A stretch of DNA of 58,170 nt from an uncultured Prevotellaceae bacterium (GTDB taxonomy: Bacteria > Bacteroidota > Bacteroidia > Bacteroidales > Muribaculaceae): positions 1-58,170 of the forward strand of contig CALGGO010000057.1 of NCBI GenBank assembly GCA_937916085.1, written 5' to 3'. Positions within the stretch are counted from its first letter, which is position 1, and each line of letters begins with the position of its first letter. Made by a program: the position numbers and the translations under genes. Under the pieces are notes generated by a model that saw only the letters and a list, made by a program, of their open reading frames with translations, was not told the DNA's origin and did not search any database. Shown piece by piece: positions 40,720-48,585 of this stretch.

Positions 40720-41594
40720 TAAGGATAGACACCTCACGGTACAGGACACCCACGCAGGAAGACCTCGACGAGGCGAGAGACCACGTGGCGCGCAGGGGGA
40801 GCACCCTCGACTCGCTGCGCAGGGCGGCGGCGGAGAGGATAACGGACACGGCGGGGAGAATAGCCGAGATCGCCGTGCAGTACGGGATAGCGCCCGAGGA
40901 GTTCGCATTCGACTCATCCGTGAGCGAGGAGATGATGACGCGCGTCGCCGCCGAGATGGAAGACCTCGAGGAACAGCTCATGGCGATGGCGCGGGAATAC
41001 GCCACGAGAGACGCCCACAGCGACGGCATGAGGGCGCTCCTGCTGGGGATGCTGCTCTCACTGGGACACCGCAACCTCGGACTGAGGGGCACCATACACG
41101 AATACCTGTGGCGCACACTGCGGCAGACGGAGGGCATCATCGCCGCGGCGAGGGGGCTCGGGCGCACGCCCACGCAGACAGTATCCCTGGTGCGCTCGAA
41201 CATAGGACAGGGCGTGGCGCTCGCCGACATGCAGCGCCTCTCACGATACCGCCACCTGTACCGCGCGCCCTTCATCAGCTCGGGAGGCAAGGCGACATAC
41301 TCCGACGGCACGCCGAACGTCCAGGGGGTGCCCGTGAGCGGGATGCGGGCCACGCTGAGCGCCGTCACCAACGCCGTGGGCAAGACCCTCGACTACCAGA
41401 ACATGGTGGAGATGGAGCAGAAAGGAGCCATAGGATACTGGCAGGCGCGGGGCAGCGACTACGACTGCGCCGTCTGCGACGACGAGGTGGGCTTCCACGG
41501 GCTCGGCGACATGGAATACGACGAATATCCCCACATCTCGTGCTGCTGCATCAGAATACCGATATACAGAAAAGAAGAACTAGACAACTACTGA
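40701..41594 (+). CDS. Minor head protein with MuF-type C terminus
   Basis: 297 residues. Helical N-terminal two thirds; residues about 235-290 carry the MuF-type metal-binding pattern: DYDCAVCDDEVG, then YPHISCCCIRIP (Cys, Cys, His, Cys, Cys). MuF proteins (SPP1 gp7-like) bind the portal and are packed into the head, where they help DNA ejection. Unusually this gene lies on the plus strand, 3 kb beyond the portal and separated from it by a leftward regulatory block. Confidence 0.7.
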   Translation: MARKTVIRIDTSRYRTPTQEDLDEARDHVARRGSTLDSLRRAAAERITDTAGRIAEIAVQYGIAPEEFAFDSSVSEEMMTRVAAEMEDLEEQLMAMAREYATRDAHSDGMRALLLGMLLSLGHRNLGLRGTIHEYLWRTLRQTEGIIAAARGLGRTPTQTVSLVRSNIGQGVALADMQRLSRYRHLYRAPFISSGGKATYSDGTPNVQGVPVSGMRATLSAVTNAVGKTLDYQNMVEMEQKGAIGYWQARGSDYDCAVCDDEVGFHGLGDMEYDEYPHISCCCIRIPIYRKEELDNY

Positions 41595-41595
41595 T

Positions 41596-42078
41596 ATGGA
41601 GATTAGCGCAAGAATCAAGAAAGAGGCGGAACGCTACGGCGTGCCGGCGCAGACGCTGGTGATGACAGACCTCATGGCGGCGGGGTACTCCGAGACAGAG
41701 GCCTACAGCATAGCCTACAGCACCAACATGTCGTTCTCGAAGACGCAGAACGAGAACATACGCAAGAGCATAACGGGCAGCGAGGCGTTCGCCGCCATGC
41801 TCGAAGACCGCAGGCTCACCATACGCGGCAGGGCGGGCATAGGGCTCACGGCGGACATAAAGCCGCAGTACTCGAAGGAGGAGATAGCCTCGCAGCTCAG
41901 GTCACAGATTGACATGCTGCCCGACGGCAGCAAGGAGAAGACCGACGCCCTGATGAAATACGCCGACCTCTTCGCCATGAAGAAGGAGGAGAAGAAGGCC
42001 GACGAGGAGGACGTAATCCGAATATGGATGCCGCTGACCTGCGACATCTGCCCGTACAAGAAAGGGGCGAGGAAGTGA
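41596..42078 (+). CDS. Possible small terminase subunit
   Basis: 160 residues. The N-terminal helical region has the phrase MTDLMAAGYSETEAYSIAYS, reminiscent of the DNA-binding helix-turn-helix of small terminases (AAxxAGYSxxTAYxI). The C terminus is charged and ends with CDICPYKKGARK. It starts two bases after the minor head gene and its stop overlaps the next start (TGATG). No other small terminase candidate was seen. Confidence 0.4.
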   Translation: MEISARIKKEAERYGVPAQTLVMTDLMAAGYSETEAYSIAYSTNMSFSKTQNENIRKSITGSEAFAAMLEDRRLTIRGRAGIGLTADIKPQYSKEEIASQLRSQIDMLPDGSKEKTDALMKYADLFAMKKEEKKADEEDVIRIWMPLTCDICPYKKGARK

Positions 42079-42569
42079 TGGACGGCAGGATGGCGGCGGC
42101 GAAGGCCCTCGTGGCGGAGATGAGGCGCACAATGGGCTTCATGAAGAAAGGACCGTACAGGCTCGCCGACACGACGGTACGCATCATCCGCGGCACATAC
42201 ACCCTCAACGACCTCGCCGCGCTCGCCAAAGAGCTGGGGTGCTCGATACCGCACCTCGTCACGGGATGCCGGGCGCGCTACGACGGCACGCTGTCGCCGT
42301 CAGAAGCCGTGGAGGCGTCGATACGCCACGCGGGATGGACGATGGAGGATGCGGCAGAGACGGCGGGATACCCCGACCAGCGACATTTCCTCAAATGCCT
42401 GAGGAACGGCACGATAGCCGTGAAAGCTCTCATCAGCATCGCCCTGGCCATAGGGGTGCCGATGGAGGAGCTGCTCAGCGACAGCGAGTGCGTGATGACA
42501 CGCTGGGAGGACTGCATCCCCGACGAGATAACGAGGACGAGGGAACAGGTGATAATGGGGTGGCTCTGA
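42078..42569 (+). CDS. Protein with two XRE-like helix-turn-helix regions
   Basis: 163 residues from ATG 42078 in a TGATG overlap. One HTH at about 40-62 (YTLNDLAALAKELGCSIPHL) and one at about 88-125 (WTMEDAAETAGYPDQRHFLK, IALAIGVPMEELL). Could be a transcription factor or the DNA-binding terminase component. Last gene of the short rightward operon. Confidence 0.55.
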   Translation: MDGRMAAAKALVAEMRRTMGFMKKGPYRLADTTVRIIRGTYTLNDLAALAKELGCSIPHLVTGCRARYDGTLSPSEAVEASIRHAGWTMEDAAETAGYPDQRHFLKCLRNGTIAVKALISIALAIGVPMEELLSDSECVMTRWEDCIPDEITRTREQVIMGWL

Positions 42570-42593
42570 CATCCCTTTACGCGCATTAAAGGA

Positions 42594-42627
42594 AGAGAGG
42601 GACGGTTTATGACGACCGCCCCTCTCT
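42594..42627. terminator. Hairpin between convergent operons
   Basis: AGAGAGGG-A-CGGT pairs with ACCG-C-CCCTCTCT round an 8-base loop. No long T run on either side (leftward TTCCTTTAATG). Position 25 bases past the rightward stop and 20 bases past the leftward stop suggests shared termination. Confidence 0.6.
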
Positions 42628-42646
42628 AATATCCAGAATCCCCCTC

Positions 42647-43210
42647 TCAGGAAGGGGCGTCTTCTCCAATCACGCCCTCCGCCTCGACCTTGCGCAGGTC
42701 ACGGTCGTCGTCATGCGGCAGAGACTCGATGTACTCGTCATAGTCCCTGCGCCAGCGCAGGAAGGCGTCACGCACGCGCCTGGCCTCCCTGAGGAACTCC
42801 CTGCGCCTCCTGCTCAACACGCCGCCAGAAAGCAGCGTCGGGTCGGCATACGCCGCCGTGAGCAGCATGAGACCCTGGTGGTAGTGACCGTTGGGTATCG
42901 CGCTCGCCGCGAACAGGTTGGAGCATACCAGCGTCACCCACTCGTTGTCGATGTCCCTCTCCTCGCCGAGCATGGAGCCTAGCAGGGTCTCCATCTGCGA
43001 GCCGGGCATCAGACGCACGCACCACGCCCCGTCGAGGCTCAGCACCTCATAGGTCTCCACGACGCCTATCTCGCCCCTCTTCACCTTGGCTCGCGCCTCG
43101 GCTTCCGTGAGCTGCCAGTCCTCCTCGCCGTAGGTCGGCGTCTCGGCGCGGCGTATCACGAAGTTGCCGCAGCGCCACACCTTAGGAGCCGTCTTACTTC
43201 TTCTTGCCAT
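42647..43210 (-). CDS. Hypothetical protein of the helicase operon
   Basis: 187 residues with an Arg-rich N terminus (MARRSKTAPKVWRCGNFVIR) and a helical, strongly charged C-terminal half (RRRREFLREARRVRDAFLRW). Overlaps the preceding gene by 17 bases. Probably a DNA-binding accessory of replication, from position only. Confidence 0.5.
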   Translation of the reverse strand: MARRSKTAPKVWRCGNFVIRRAETPTYGEEDWQLTEAEARAKVKRGEIGVVETYEVLSLDGAWCVRLMPGSQMETLLGSMLGEERDIDNEWVTLVCSNLFAASAIPNGHYHQGLMLLTAAYADPTLLSGGVLSRRRREFLREARRVRDAFLRWRRDYDEYIESLPHDDDRDLRKVEAEGVIGEDAPS

Positions 43211-43394
43211 TCCTCTTGGGCTTCTTGGGCGCGGCCTTGACGGGCGTCACGGTCTCCGCCGCGGGTTCCTCACTCTGCGCAACGCTCTCCCGCACAGTCT
43301 CCGCAGGCTCCGCGATTTCGCTGATCTCAGTCTTTGGAAGAGCCACAGGCTCTTGCCTCTCTGCTCTGGGGTTCACCCCGATAATGATTGCCAT
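43194..43394 (-). CDS. Small disordered Lys-rich protein
   Basis: 66 residues, Pro/Glu/Ala-rich and probably disordered, ending PKKPKRNGKKK. Its leader carries ACTAAAAAGTAA, one base different from the shared virion-gene leader. Located between the helicase and the 187-residue protein. Confidence 0.5.
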   Translation of the reverse strand: MAIIIGVNPRAERQEPVALPKTEISEIAEPAETVRESVAQSEEPAAETVTPVKAAPKKPKRNGKKK

Positions 43395-43406
43395 AGTTCT
43401 TACTTT

Positions 43407-45122
43407 TTAGTCGTTAGTATCCTTTTTCTTGTCCCGGAAAATCATGTACTGCACGCCGGCGGCGACACGGCGCGAGCGGTAGCCCGCAGAGCGCAGCTCA
43501 CGCCCGAAGCCCCTCACGTCGACGTCGGGGTCGAGGCCGCGCTTCTGGCACCACTTGTAGTATTCGTCGTAGAGCGCCTTGCCGGCGACATACTCGCCCT
43601 TCTCGTCCATGCCGGTGTACCCGAAGGCGCGGTAGCCCTGCTTCTGCATGAACAGCTCCGCCGTCTGCCCGTTCTCCGCCATCCACAGGTCCGTCTCCTC
43701 GAGGCTCTCGCGCGTGGGAGACAGCACGCCGCCGTCCCTGACGAAGGCGCGGTAGCCCTCCAGCATCCAGTTGCGTATCCCCGACGCCTCCGCCATCAGC
43801 TTCTGCGCCAGCCGCGGGTCCTTGTCGCGCTCCCTCACCGCTGTGCGGAACGTCACGAACAGCATCCTGCGGCGCACCGCATGGTCTATCGACGAGTTCC
43901 TCGGCTTCTTGTTCATGTTGAACACCAGGTACGGGATGTCGTACGCCGTCTCCACGTTGCCGCCGATGCGCCGTATGCTCTGAGGCTCGCCCGAGCACAG
44001 GCTCTTGAACGAGTCCACATTGCGCGTCATGTCGCCCACCTGGATCTCGCCGCAGTAGTTGAAGGTCTTCCCCACCGCCGTGGCGAGGAAGCGCGCGCGG
44101 TTCTCGGCGCCGCCGTCGAGCAGCCCGCCCAGCGTCACCGACGAGAACGACTTCTCGCCGAGCACATGCATCACCACGTTCATGATCGTGCTCTTCCCCG
44201 CGCCGCCGGGACCGACGAGCCACAGGGAGCTCTCCACCTTGTACGGCATGGAGCGACGGTCCGCCAGACCCAGACCCAGGAACCGCTGTAGCAGCGCTAT
44301 CTGCCCCTCGTCAAGGATAGACCGCAGGTAGCTCTCCCACATCGGACACCCCGCCGTGAGGTCGTAGTCGTACGGAAGCAGCTCCACCACCGGCATACGG
44401 TCCTCGAAGGGATGGTACACCACATTGCCCAAATCCGAGAAGTCGAAGACGCCGTTGCGGAAACCCACCACAGACCTCGACAGCCGAAGGGGACTCAGCC
44501 TCGCGCCGTCATACACCGCCTCCACGAACTTCCGCTCGTGGCGCACCCAGTCACCGGCACCGACCCTCATGTCGTTCAGGCAGAAATACTGCAACGACAC
44601 ACGCAGCTCAGCCTCGAAGACCGAAGCCCACACCCTCCCGTCGAAATAGCGCATGTCAAGACCCCTGCGCAACGAGGCGTCACCCAGGACACGGAACACC
44701 CCCGCGCCCACAGCCTTCAGAGCCTCTATCCTGCCCAGCAGCAAAGACGACCACAGACGACCCTCCCCGATGCCAGCACCGGCATACCACGAGCTCATCT
44801 GCTCGTACATCACCACGATGCGCTCCTGAGAGCCGCCCAACGTCCTGTCATAGCGCCTCCGTATGTCCTCCGAAGGATCCACAGCACCCGGACTCAGGAA
44901 CTCCCCCATGCTCTCCCGCACGAAGTCGTCGCCCAAACGGTACCAGCGACCCCTCACCTCCAACGCGAAACGCGACATCCTCGCGCGCCAGTGAGACTCC
45001 TCAGCCACACCGCCCTGCATCTGACCGAACAGCTCCTCACTCGGATTGTCGCCGTCAAACTCGTACACACCGTCACAACTGCCGACCCTGTACCACTCTC
45101 CACTGCGTATCACATATACCAT
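43407..45122 (-). CDS. SF3 replication helicase (P4/D5-like)
   Basis: 571 residues. C-terminal half is a superfamily 3 ATPase: Walker A GPGGAGKST (304-312), motif B region (GKTFNYCGEIQVGDMT), motif C with FNMNKKP, and arginine-finger-like HAVRRRM. The part before is of D5_N type (FRNGVFDFSDLGNVVYHPFE, PYDYD). The C terminus is a winged-helix-like domain (LYDEYYKWCQKRGLDPDVDV). No primase active site is visible, so this may be a helicase-only initiator. It reads away from an AT-rich repeat region that could be the origin. Driven by a promoter at 45397-45428. Confidence 0.8.
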   Translation of the reverse strand: MVYVIRSGEWYRVGSCDGVYEFDGDNPSEELFGQMQGGVAEESHWRARMSRFALEVRGRWYRLGDDFVRESMGEFLSPGAVDPSEDIRRRYDRTLGGSQERIVVMYEQMSSWYAGAGIGEGRLWSSLLLGRIEALKAVGAGVFRVLGDASLRRGLDMRYFDGRVWASVFEAELRVSLQYFCLNDMRVGAGDWVRHERKFVEAVYDGARLSPLRLSRSVVGFRNGVFDFSDLGNVVYHPFEDRMPVVELLPYDYDLTAGCPMWESYLRSILDEGQIALLQRFLGLGLADRRSMPYKVESSLWLVGPGGAGKSTIMNVVMHVLGEKSFSSVTLGGLLDGGAENRARFLATAVGKTFNYCGEIQVGDMTRNVDSFKSLCSGEPQSIRRIGGNVETAYDIPYLVFNMNKKPRNSSIDHAVRRRMLFVTFRTAVRERDKDPRLAQKLMAEASGIRNWMLEGYRAFVRDGGVLSPTRESLEETDLWMAENGQTAELFMQKQGYRAFGYTGMDEKGEYVAGKALYDEYYKWCQKRGLDPDVDVRGFGRELRSAGYRSRRVAAGVQYMIFRDKKKDTND

Positions 45123-45306
45123 ATACCTTCCTCTTTATGCCCCTGGACAGATGCCTAAGAGGCTGATAGCCAAATAGCCGCGCTGACAGGTGTCGCAGAG
45201 GGGATGACTCGTACACTCCTTTTTGTACTCCAGCAACGCACTGAAAACCAGTTGGATAGAGCGGGAGAGATAGCAGAAAAATACCTCCTAGTGACATATA
45301 TACCAT
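45073..45306 (-). CDS. Possible upstream frame overlapping the helicase start
   Basis: 77 codons starting MVYMSLGG at 45306 and running past the helicase start in another frame. Its initiation region shares 15 identical bases with that of the helicase (45298-45312 and 45114-45128). Contains an internal PLRHLS repeat. It may be a decoy start or regulatory upstream frame; a working protein is doubtful. Confidence 0.25.
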   Translation of the reverse strand: MVYMSLGGIFLLSLPLYPTGFQCVAGVQKGVYESSPLRHLSARLFGYQPLRHLSRGIKRKVYGICDTQWRVVQGRQL

Positions 45307-45312
45307 ATACCT
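45114..45312. repeat. Duplicated translation-initiation sequence
   Basis: ATATACCATATACCT occurs at 45114-45128 and 45298-45312. On the minus strand each copy is AGGTATATGGTATAT and contains an ATG GTA TAT start, the downstream one being the helicase start. Confidence 0.8.
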
Positions 45313-45396
45313 ATCTAAGAAAAATTGAGTCTTATCTTGTTCTTATGATTGATATATACCTGAAGGTATTCCATGCACAACCGCACTAATCCAGCG

Positions 45397-45428
45397 CAAA
45401 GATAATCCTAAAATCCCAATAAAACAAA
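45397..45428 (-). promoter_or_regulatory. Promoter of the helicase operon
   Basis: Minus strand TTTG (45428-45425), 20 bases, TATCTTTG (45404-45397). Predicted start near 45391; the leader to the ATG at 45122 is about 270 bases. Confidence 0.85.
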
Positions 45429-45429
45429 T

Positions 45430-45650
45430 ATCCGCACTCAAAAAATCAGAGACAGAATGTTTTTTGAGGACCACAGAAAATAATATGACACCCCGGCAAT
45501 TTTGAGAAAAAAATATTTTTGAGAGAAAACGCAATATGTGATACCCCACAAATTTTTTGAGAAAAAAATATTTTTGAGAGGTGAGTAGGCGATTTTTGCG
45601 GTGGTGTACACCCCGGGATACCCTGTTTCGCAACAATATAGCAATAATAT
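45430..45650. other. Candidate replication origin: iteron-like repeats
   Basis: A 26-base sequence TTTTGAGAAAAAAATAT-TTTTGAGAG is present twice without mismatch (45500-45525, 45555-45580), 55 bases apart. Each copy is preceded by a GAYACCCC element (GACACCCCGG at 45487, GATACCCCAC at 45540) and a third such element, ACACCCCGGG, follows at 45608. The repeats contain the melting-prone core AAAAATATTTTT. It is placed just upstream of the SF3 helicase gene. Weak frames over this stretch are explained by the repeats. Confidence 0.55.
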
Positions 45651-45761
45651 AGCTATAACAGATTGACAGCGACAAGCGTAAAAATCTAACAGAATGTAAG
45701 GAAAAATCACGAAAAAGTAACTTTTTTCAACCCACATCCACTAAATATTTTTGTTTTTGCA

Positions 45762-45935
45762 TATCAATTTGCAGCTATTTTTGTGTTTTTTGTATCAATT
45801 TGCAGTTGAAAGTGGTTGTATTGTAATAATTTTCGGTGCTATTTTTGTGGTTGTTAAAGGTTTATAAAGAAAAACCCCGTATTGAGTTTTCATAAATATT
45901 CATTCTAAATAAGCGGTGTTTTATTCTAAATAAGC
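45762..45935. repeat. Three pairs of short direct repeats
   Basis: TATCAATTTGCAG at 45762-45774 and 45793-45805; GCTATTTTTGTG at 45774-45785 and 45838-45849; ATTCTAAATAAGC at 45902-45914 and 45923-45935 (21 bases apart, two helical turns). They lie in AT-rich DNA between the origin candidate and the promoter of the right arm and look like protein-binding sites. The remainder of 45650-46158 shows no frame or hairpin of note. Confidence 0.7.
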
Positions 45936-46158
45936 CAGTGTTTTTTGTTTGTATCTATCTGGTTTACAATCACTTGCAGCCATCAAATTTTCCTTACACT
46001 TTACTAGTTTTATTGTTAAAGCTGCTTACGGTCTATAACTAAAATTCTTTAAATTGTTGTTGTTTCAGATTATAAGAAAAATGTAAACTGTTGTTTTTCA
46101 ACCACTTGTAACCTTGTTTTTTTAACAATTAATTAACACACGTGACATTTTAATGATG

Positions 46159-46166
46159 TATCTTTG
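46159..46166 (+). promoter_or_regulatory. Promoter of the right-arm operon
   Basis: TATCTTTG matches the second box; the first box is absent, replaced by ACACACGTGAC, which holds the palindrome CACGTG near the -33 position. The message begins with CTTTCA-GCAA-TGAAAG, a stable hairpin (46176-46191), then a GC-only run of CG and GC steps (about 46191-46225). Confidence 0.55.
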
Positions 46167-46295
46167 TAGTAAATCTTTCAGCAATGAAAGCACGCCCGCC
46201 GATGCGCGCCCGCGCGCGCCCGGTTTGGAAACGGGGAGCCCCTTGAAATTTTGGATCGATTTTTTGGCGGTGTTTCAGTCCGATTTTTTTTTAAT

Positions 46296-46850
46296 ATGAA
46301 AATAAGACATTTTAAACACGATTACAGCGAGCAATTAAAGCGCCCGCAACCTAAAAGGTATAAAGGGCATTCCAAGGGGTTATATGACTCTTTCGATGCC
46401 AGGTATAACAATGCCTTTTCGATTGACGAGCGCATTGCCCGTTATAATCAACGCTTATTGCTGGGTGAAACCTCTCGGTATAAGCACTTTATAAAATTCA
46501 TTCATCAACTATCAAAAACATTCTACATTATGAAGAGCGCAACATTAAACAGCCTGCTAAAGGCGGATCAAGAGACTGTGACCACTAAATTAATTGCCCG
46601 TTTTGGCAATCTGGACTACTCGGTAATTAACTGGGATGGCGTGGACTTTTCCACACAGGATAATTTTCGTGAAACTTTTCGGTTAAATTGTCCTATTTCC
46701 CTGATTGAGGAAATAGACGCCCTCGAGGCGGCCCAGGACGAAAAAAAGAGAGAGCAGCGCAAAGCGTTACAGACAAAAATTAAAGCGTTGCGAGAGGGCA
46801 ATTTGACTGATGAACAAAAACAAGCCCTTCGAGTGCTTGGTCTTCTTTAA
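46296..46850 (+). CDS. Hypothetical first gene of the right arm
   Basis: 184 residues from ATG 46296 (MKIRHFKHDYSEQLKRPQPK); the frame extends upstream into the leader. Basic N terminus, helical middle, C-terminal coiled coil (DEKKREQRKALQTKIKALRE). Followed at once by a perfect terminator, so it may be expressed alone at high level from the promoter at 46159. No family recognised. Confidence 0.6.
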   Translation: MKIRHFKHDYSEQLKRPQPKRYKGHSKGLYDSFDARYNNAFSIDERIARYNQRLLLGETSRYKHFIKFIHQLSKTFYIMKSATLNSLLKADQETVTTKLIARFGNLDYSVINWDGVDFSTQDNFRETFRLNCPISLIEEIDALEAAQDEKKREQRKALQTKIKALREGNLTDEQKQALRVLGLL

Positions 46851-46885
46851 CTTGAAACAGCGTCAAAAATCGACTCAAAAACGGC

Positions 46886-46921
46886 AAAAGACCACCACTA
46901 TTAATTTAGTGGTGGTCTTTT
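46886..46921 (+). terminator. Terminator after the first right-arm gene
   Basis: AAAAGACCACCACTA pairs without mismatch with TAGTGGTGGTCTTTT (15 pairs, loop TTAATT). Works in either direction because of the A/T flanks. Confidence 0.9.
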
Positions 46922-46930
46922 GTTGTCCAT

Positions 46931-47530
46931 CATCGACGTTTGGGCGTCGATGTAAAAATAAAGAGCACATTAAGCCCAAAGCGGCAACTAAAAAATATAG
47001 TTGCGTTGTGAGTCTAAAACGTATGTGTTTAGTATAGCACAAATAGCCTGGTTATCCGGGCGATGGAAAAACGCGGAAACCACCGCAAAAAGGCGGATCG
47101 ATTTCTCGAGCGGTTCTGCGGCCTGTCAAGGCCGCTTAAAAGCCCGACTAATTGTCACGTCAATCTTGCGGGTAGTCCGCGCGCGGATATTGCGAGCACA
47201 GCAGAGGCCGCAATATTGAGCTGATTACTGGGCGTTATTTGCACAGTCTGAACGGACCAAATAACGAACGCTCCCACGAGCGTTAAAACCGACTAAAAAA
47301 TCGGCGGTTCACACCAGCCCGGTGTGCGCGTGCGCATTGGACTCGATTTACCGGGTCGCAATGTAACAGTTTAGAATTTGAATTAATTGAGAATGAAGGG
47401 CGGTGTGACCGCTCCGGAATTCACGGTTAAACCCCTTGCGAGTGGTTCCTTAAAAGCGGACGGCGTTTCGGGCGTGGTTTCCTGGTGCTGGTCTCCCGGT
47501 TCTTTTCGGGCCGGGCCGCCTACAAAATAA
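46931..47530 (+). ncRNA. Candidate large structured RNA
   Basis: Six hundred bases without a gene but dense with perfect stems: CATCGACG/CGTCGATG (46931-46952), CAACTA/TAGTTG, GGCCT/AGGCC, ATATTGC/GCAATAT, CGTTATTTG/CAAATAACG with a 16-base loop, AACGCTC/GAGCGTT, CACACC/GGTGTG, GCGGT/ACCGC and CCCGG/CGGGCCGGG. The region is more GC-rich than its surroundings. Size and density of stems recall the large ornate RNAs of phages. No known class was recognised. Confidence 0.5.
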
Positions 47531-47554
47531 TCAAATAAAAAAACATTCAAGATT

Positions 47555-47653
47555 ATGGCACAAATTCAAACTTTAGAGATTGCTTATTTCGAGTCACTAA
47601 TCAAGCATCATTCTATTGATGATGCCATCGCTATATTTTGCAGCGATGAGTAA
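47555..47653 (+). CDS. Small hypothetical protein
   Basis: 32 residues (MAQIQTLEIAYFESLIKHHS onward), helical, preceded by an AT-rich leader of the right-arm type (AAAAAAACATTCAAGATT). Its stop region overlaps the next ATG (47646), which supports real translation. Confidence 0.5.
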   Translation: MAQIQTLEIAYFESLIKHHSIDDAIAIFCSDE

Positions 47654-47930
47654 GACTCCAAGAATAAGCGCGATGAGCGACAATCAGTTCATCGCTTATT
47701 TGAAGAAGAAGAGCGCAGCCGACCGGCACGCTCTTTTACTTTGCGATTTGCGGTCGCATTATGTGGCCGCGAGCGAGGGCAAATCCTCGTGGTCTTTTGA
47801 GCGCGATTATTTAAAGCTCAAATCCTACATGGCGCTCCACCGCTGGAGTGCCGGTGATGTCGCCGAGCGGTTCGGCGTCGATTACAAGAGCATGACCAGG
47901 CTGTATTTCAAGCTGCAAAAGTCGTGCTAA
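47646..47930 (+). CDS. Small helix-turn-helix protein
   Basis: 94 residues from ATG 47646, overlapping the end of the previous gene. The C terminus carries a HTH (WSAGDVAERFGVDYKSMTRL). A DNA-binding regulator of the right arm is possible. Followed by a hairpin (47937-47955). Confidence 0.6.
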   Translation: MSKTPRISAMSDNQFIAYLKKKSAADRHALLLCDLRSHYVAASEGKSSWSFERDYLKLKSYMALHRWSAGDVAERFGVDYKSMTRLYFKLQKSC

Positions 47931-47936
47931 ACTTGT

Positions 47937-47955
47937 TGCTGGTTCACCGCCAGCA
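47937..47955 (+). other. Intercistronic hairpin
   Basis: TGCTGG (47937-47942) pairs with CCAGCA (47950-47955). It is followed by GTACGATAATT and the AT-rich leader of the gene at 48005. First of a series of gap hairpins in the right arm. Confidence 0.6.
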
Positions 47956-48004
47956 TCAAGTACGATAATTAACAACATTCATTCACTATTAAAATTCAAA
48001 GATT

Positions 48005-48235
48005 ATGAAACGTTACAACCTCGATGATTGGGCGATACTTTTCGCCTTTGTTATGTGCTGTCTTTTCACATGCTTTTTCGGATGGGCGATTTACCGCACA
48101 TGGGCTTTATATTTCGAGCCCGATTATTACCGTGAGATTTCTCTCGGTTCCACCATCGGGGTTTGTGCCTTTTTAATGCTCGGTTTAATAGCCGGCATAT
48201 ACGGCATGTACTGTTGCAATCGCGAGATGCGATAA
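48005..48235 (+). CDS. Two-span membrane protein
   Basis: 76 residues with two membrane segments (about 10-33 and 50-70) joined by a short polar loop (YFEPDYYREISLGS). Ends CCNREMR. Inner-membrane location expected; function unknown, possibly exclusion. Confidence 0.6.
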   Translation: MKRYNLDDWAILFAFVMCCLFTCFFGWAIYRTWALYFEPDYYREISLGSTIGVCAFLMLGLIAGIYGMYCCNREMR

Positions 48236-48237
48236 GA

Positions 48238-48343
48238 GTACGAAAATTCCCTCACAAGTACGAAAATTCTTGAGAGTACGATAATTCCCTCAAGAGTACG
48301 ATAATTCTGCACGGAATTTACCGCCGTGCAGAGTACGAAAATT
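48238..48343 (+). repeat. Array of GTACG(A/T)(A)AATT motifs
   Basis: GTACGAAAATT or GTACGATAATT at 48238, 48258, 48276, 48296 and 48333, spaced 20, 18, 20 and 37 bases, with alternating CCCTCA / TTGAG spacers. Two more copies precede other genes (47960-47970 and 48772-48782). Regular spacing of about two helical turns suggests protein-binding sites, or duplicated leader elements. Confidence 0.85.
48306..48332 (+). other. Intercistronic hairpin
   Basis: TCTGCACGG pairs perfectly with CCGTGCAGA round a 9-base loop, placed inside the GTACG motif array before the gene at 48379. Confidence 0.75.
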
Positions 48344-48378
48344 CATCTCAATTTATTCACTTTTTAATACACAAAACT

Positions 48379-48585
48379 ATGAAAGAAAAGATCTTCTATC
48401 AGTGGCAGGTTTTAGGATGGCGCGGTGTCGCTTGTGATACGGGCGATGGTACACTCGCCGTCATTTCGCTGCTTTGCGGTGTCGGAGGTCTTATCCTCAC
48501 TTGGAGCGAAAACATAGCTTGGAAAAGCTATGAGGAAGACTACTACAAGCGCGCCGAATCAGGCGGCGAGAACGACTACGAATAG
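48379..48585 (+). CDS. Single-span membrane protein
   Basis: 68 residues: MKEKIFYQWQVLGWRGVACD, a membrane segment (about 24-42, LAVISLLCGVGGLILTW) and an acidic tail (ESGGENDYE). Function unknown. Confidence 0.55.
   Translation: MKEKIFYQWQVLGWRGVACDTGDGTLAVISLLCGVGGLILTWSENIAWKSYEEDYYKRAESGGENDYE

Noticed and set aside
40673..41662. Long Arg/Gly/His-rich frame over the MuF gene
   Set aside because: It is a shadow frame of a GC-rich gene; the frame at 40701 has the conserved Cys/His pattern.
45343..45737. Overlapping leftward frames in the AT-rich region
   Set aside because: They are composed of the 26-base repeats read in different frames (KYFFLKK / SKIFFSQ) and lie beyond the helicase promoter.
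46931..47530. tRNA or group I/II intron
   Set aside because: No T-loop or anticodon arm signature and no recognisable catalytic core; the structure was left as an unclassified RNA candidate.
48238..48343. CRISPR-like array of GTACG motifs
   Set aside because: Repeats are 11 bases and spacers 7-9 bases, far too short.
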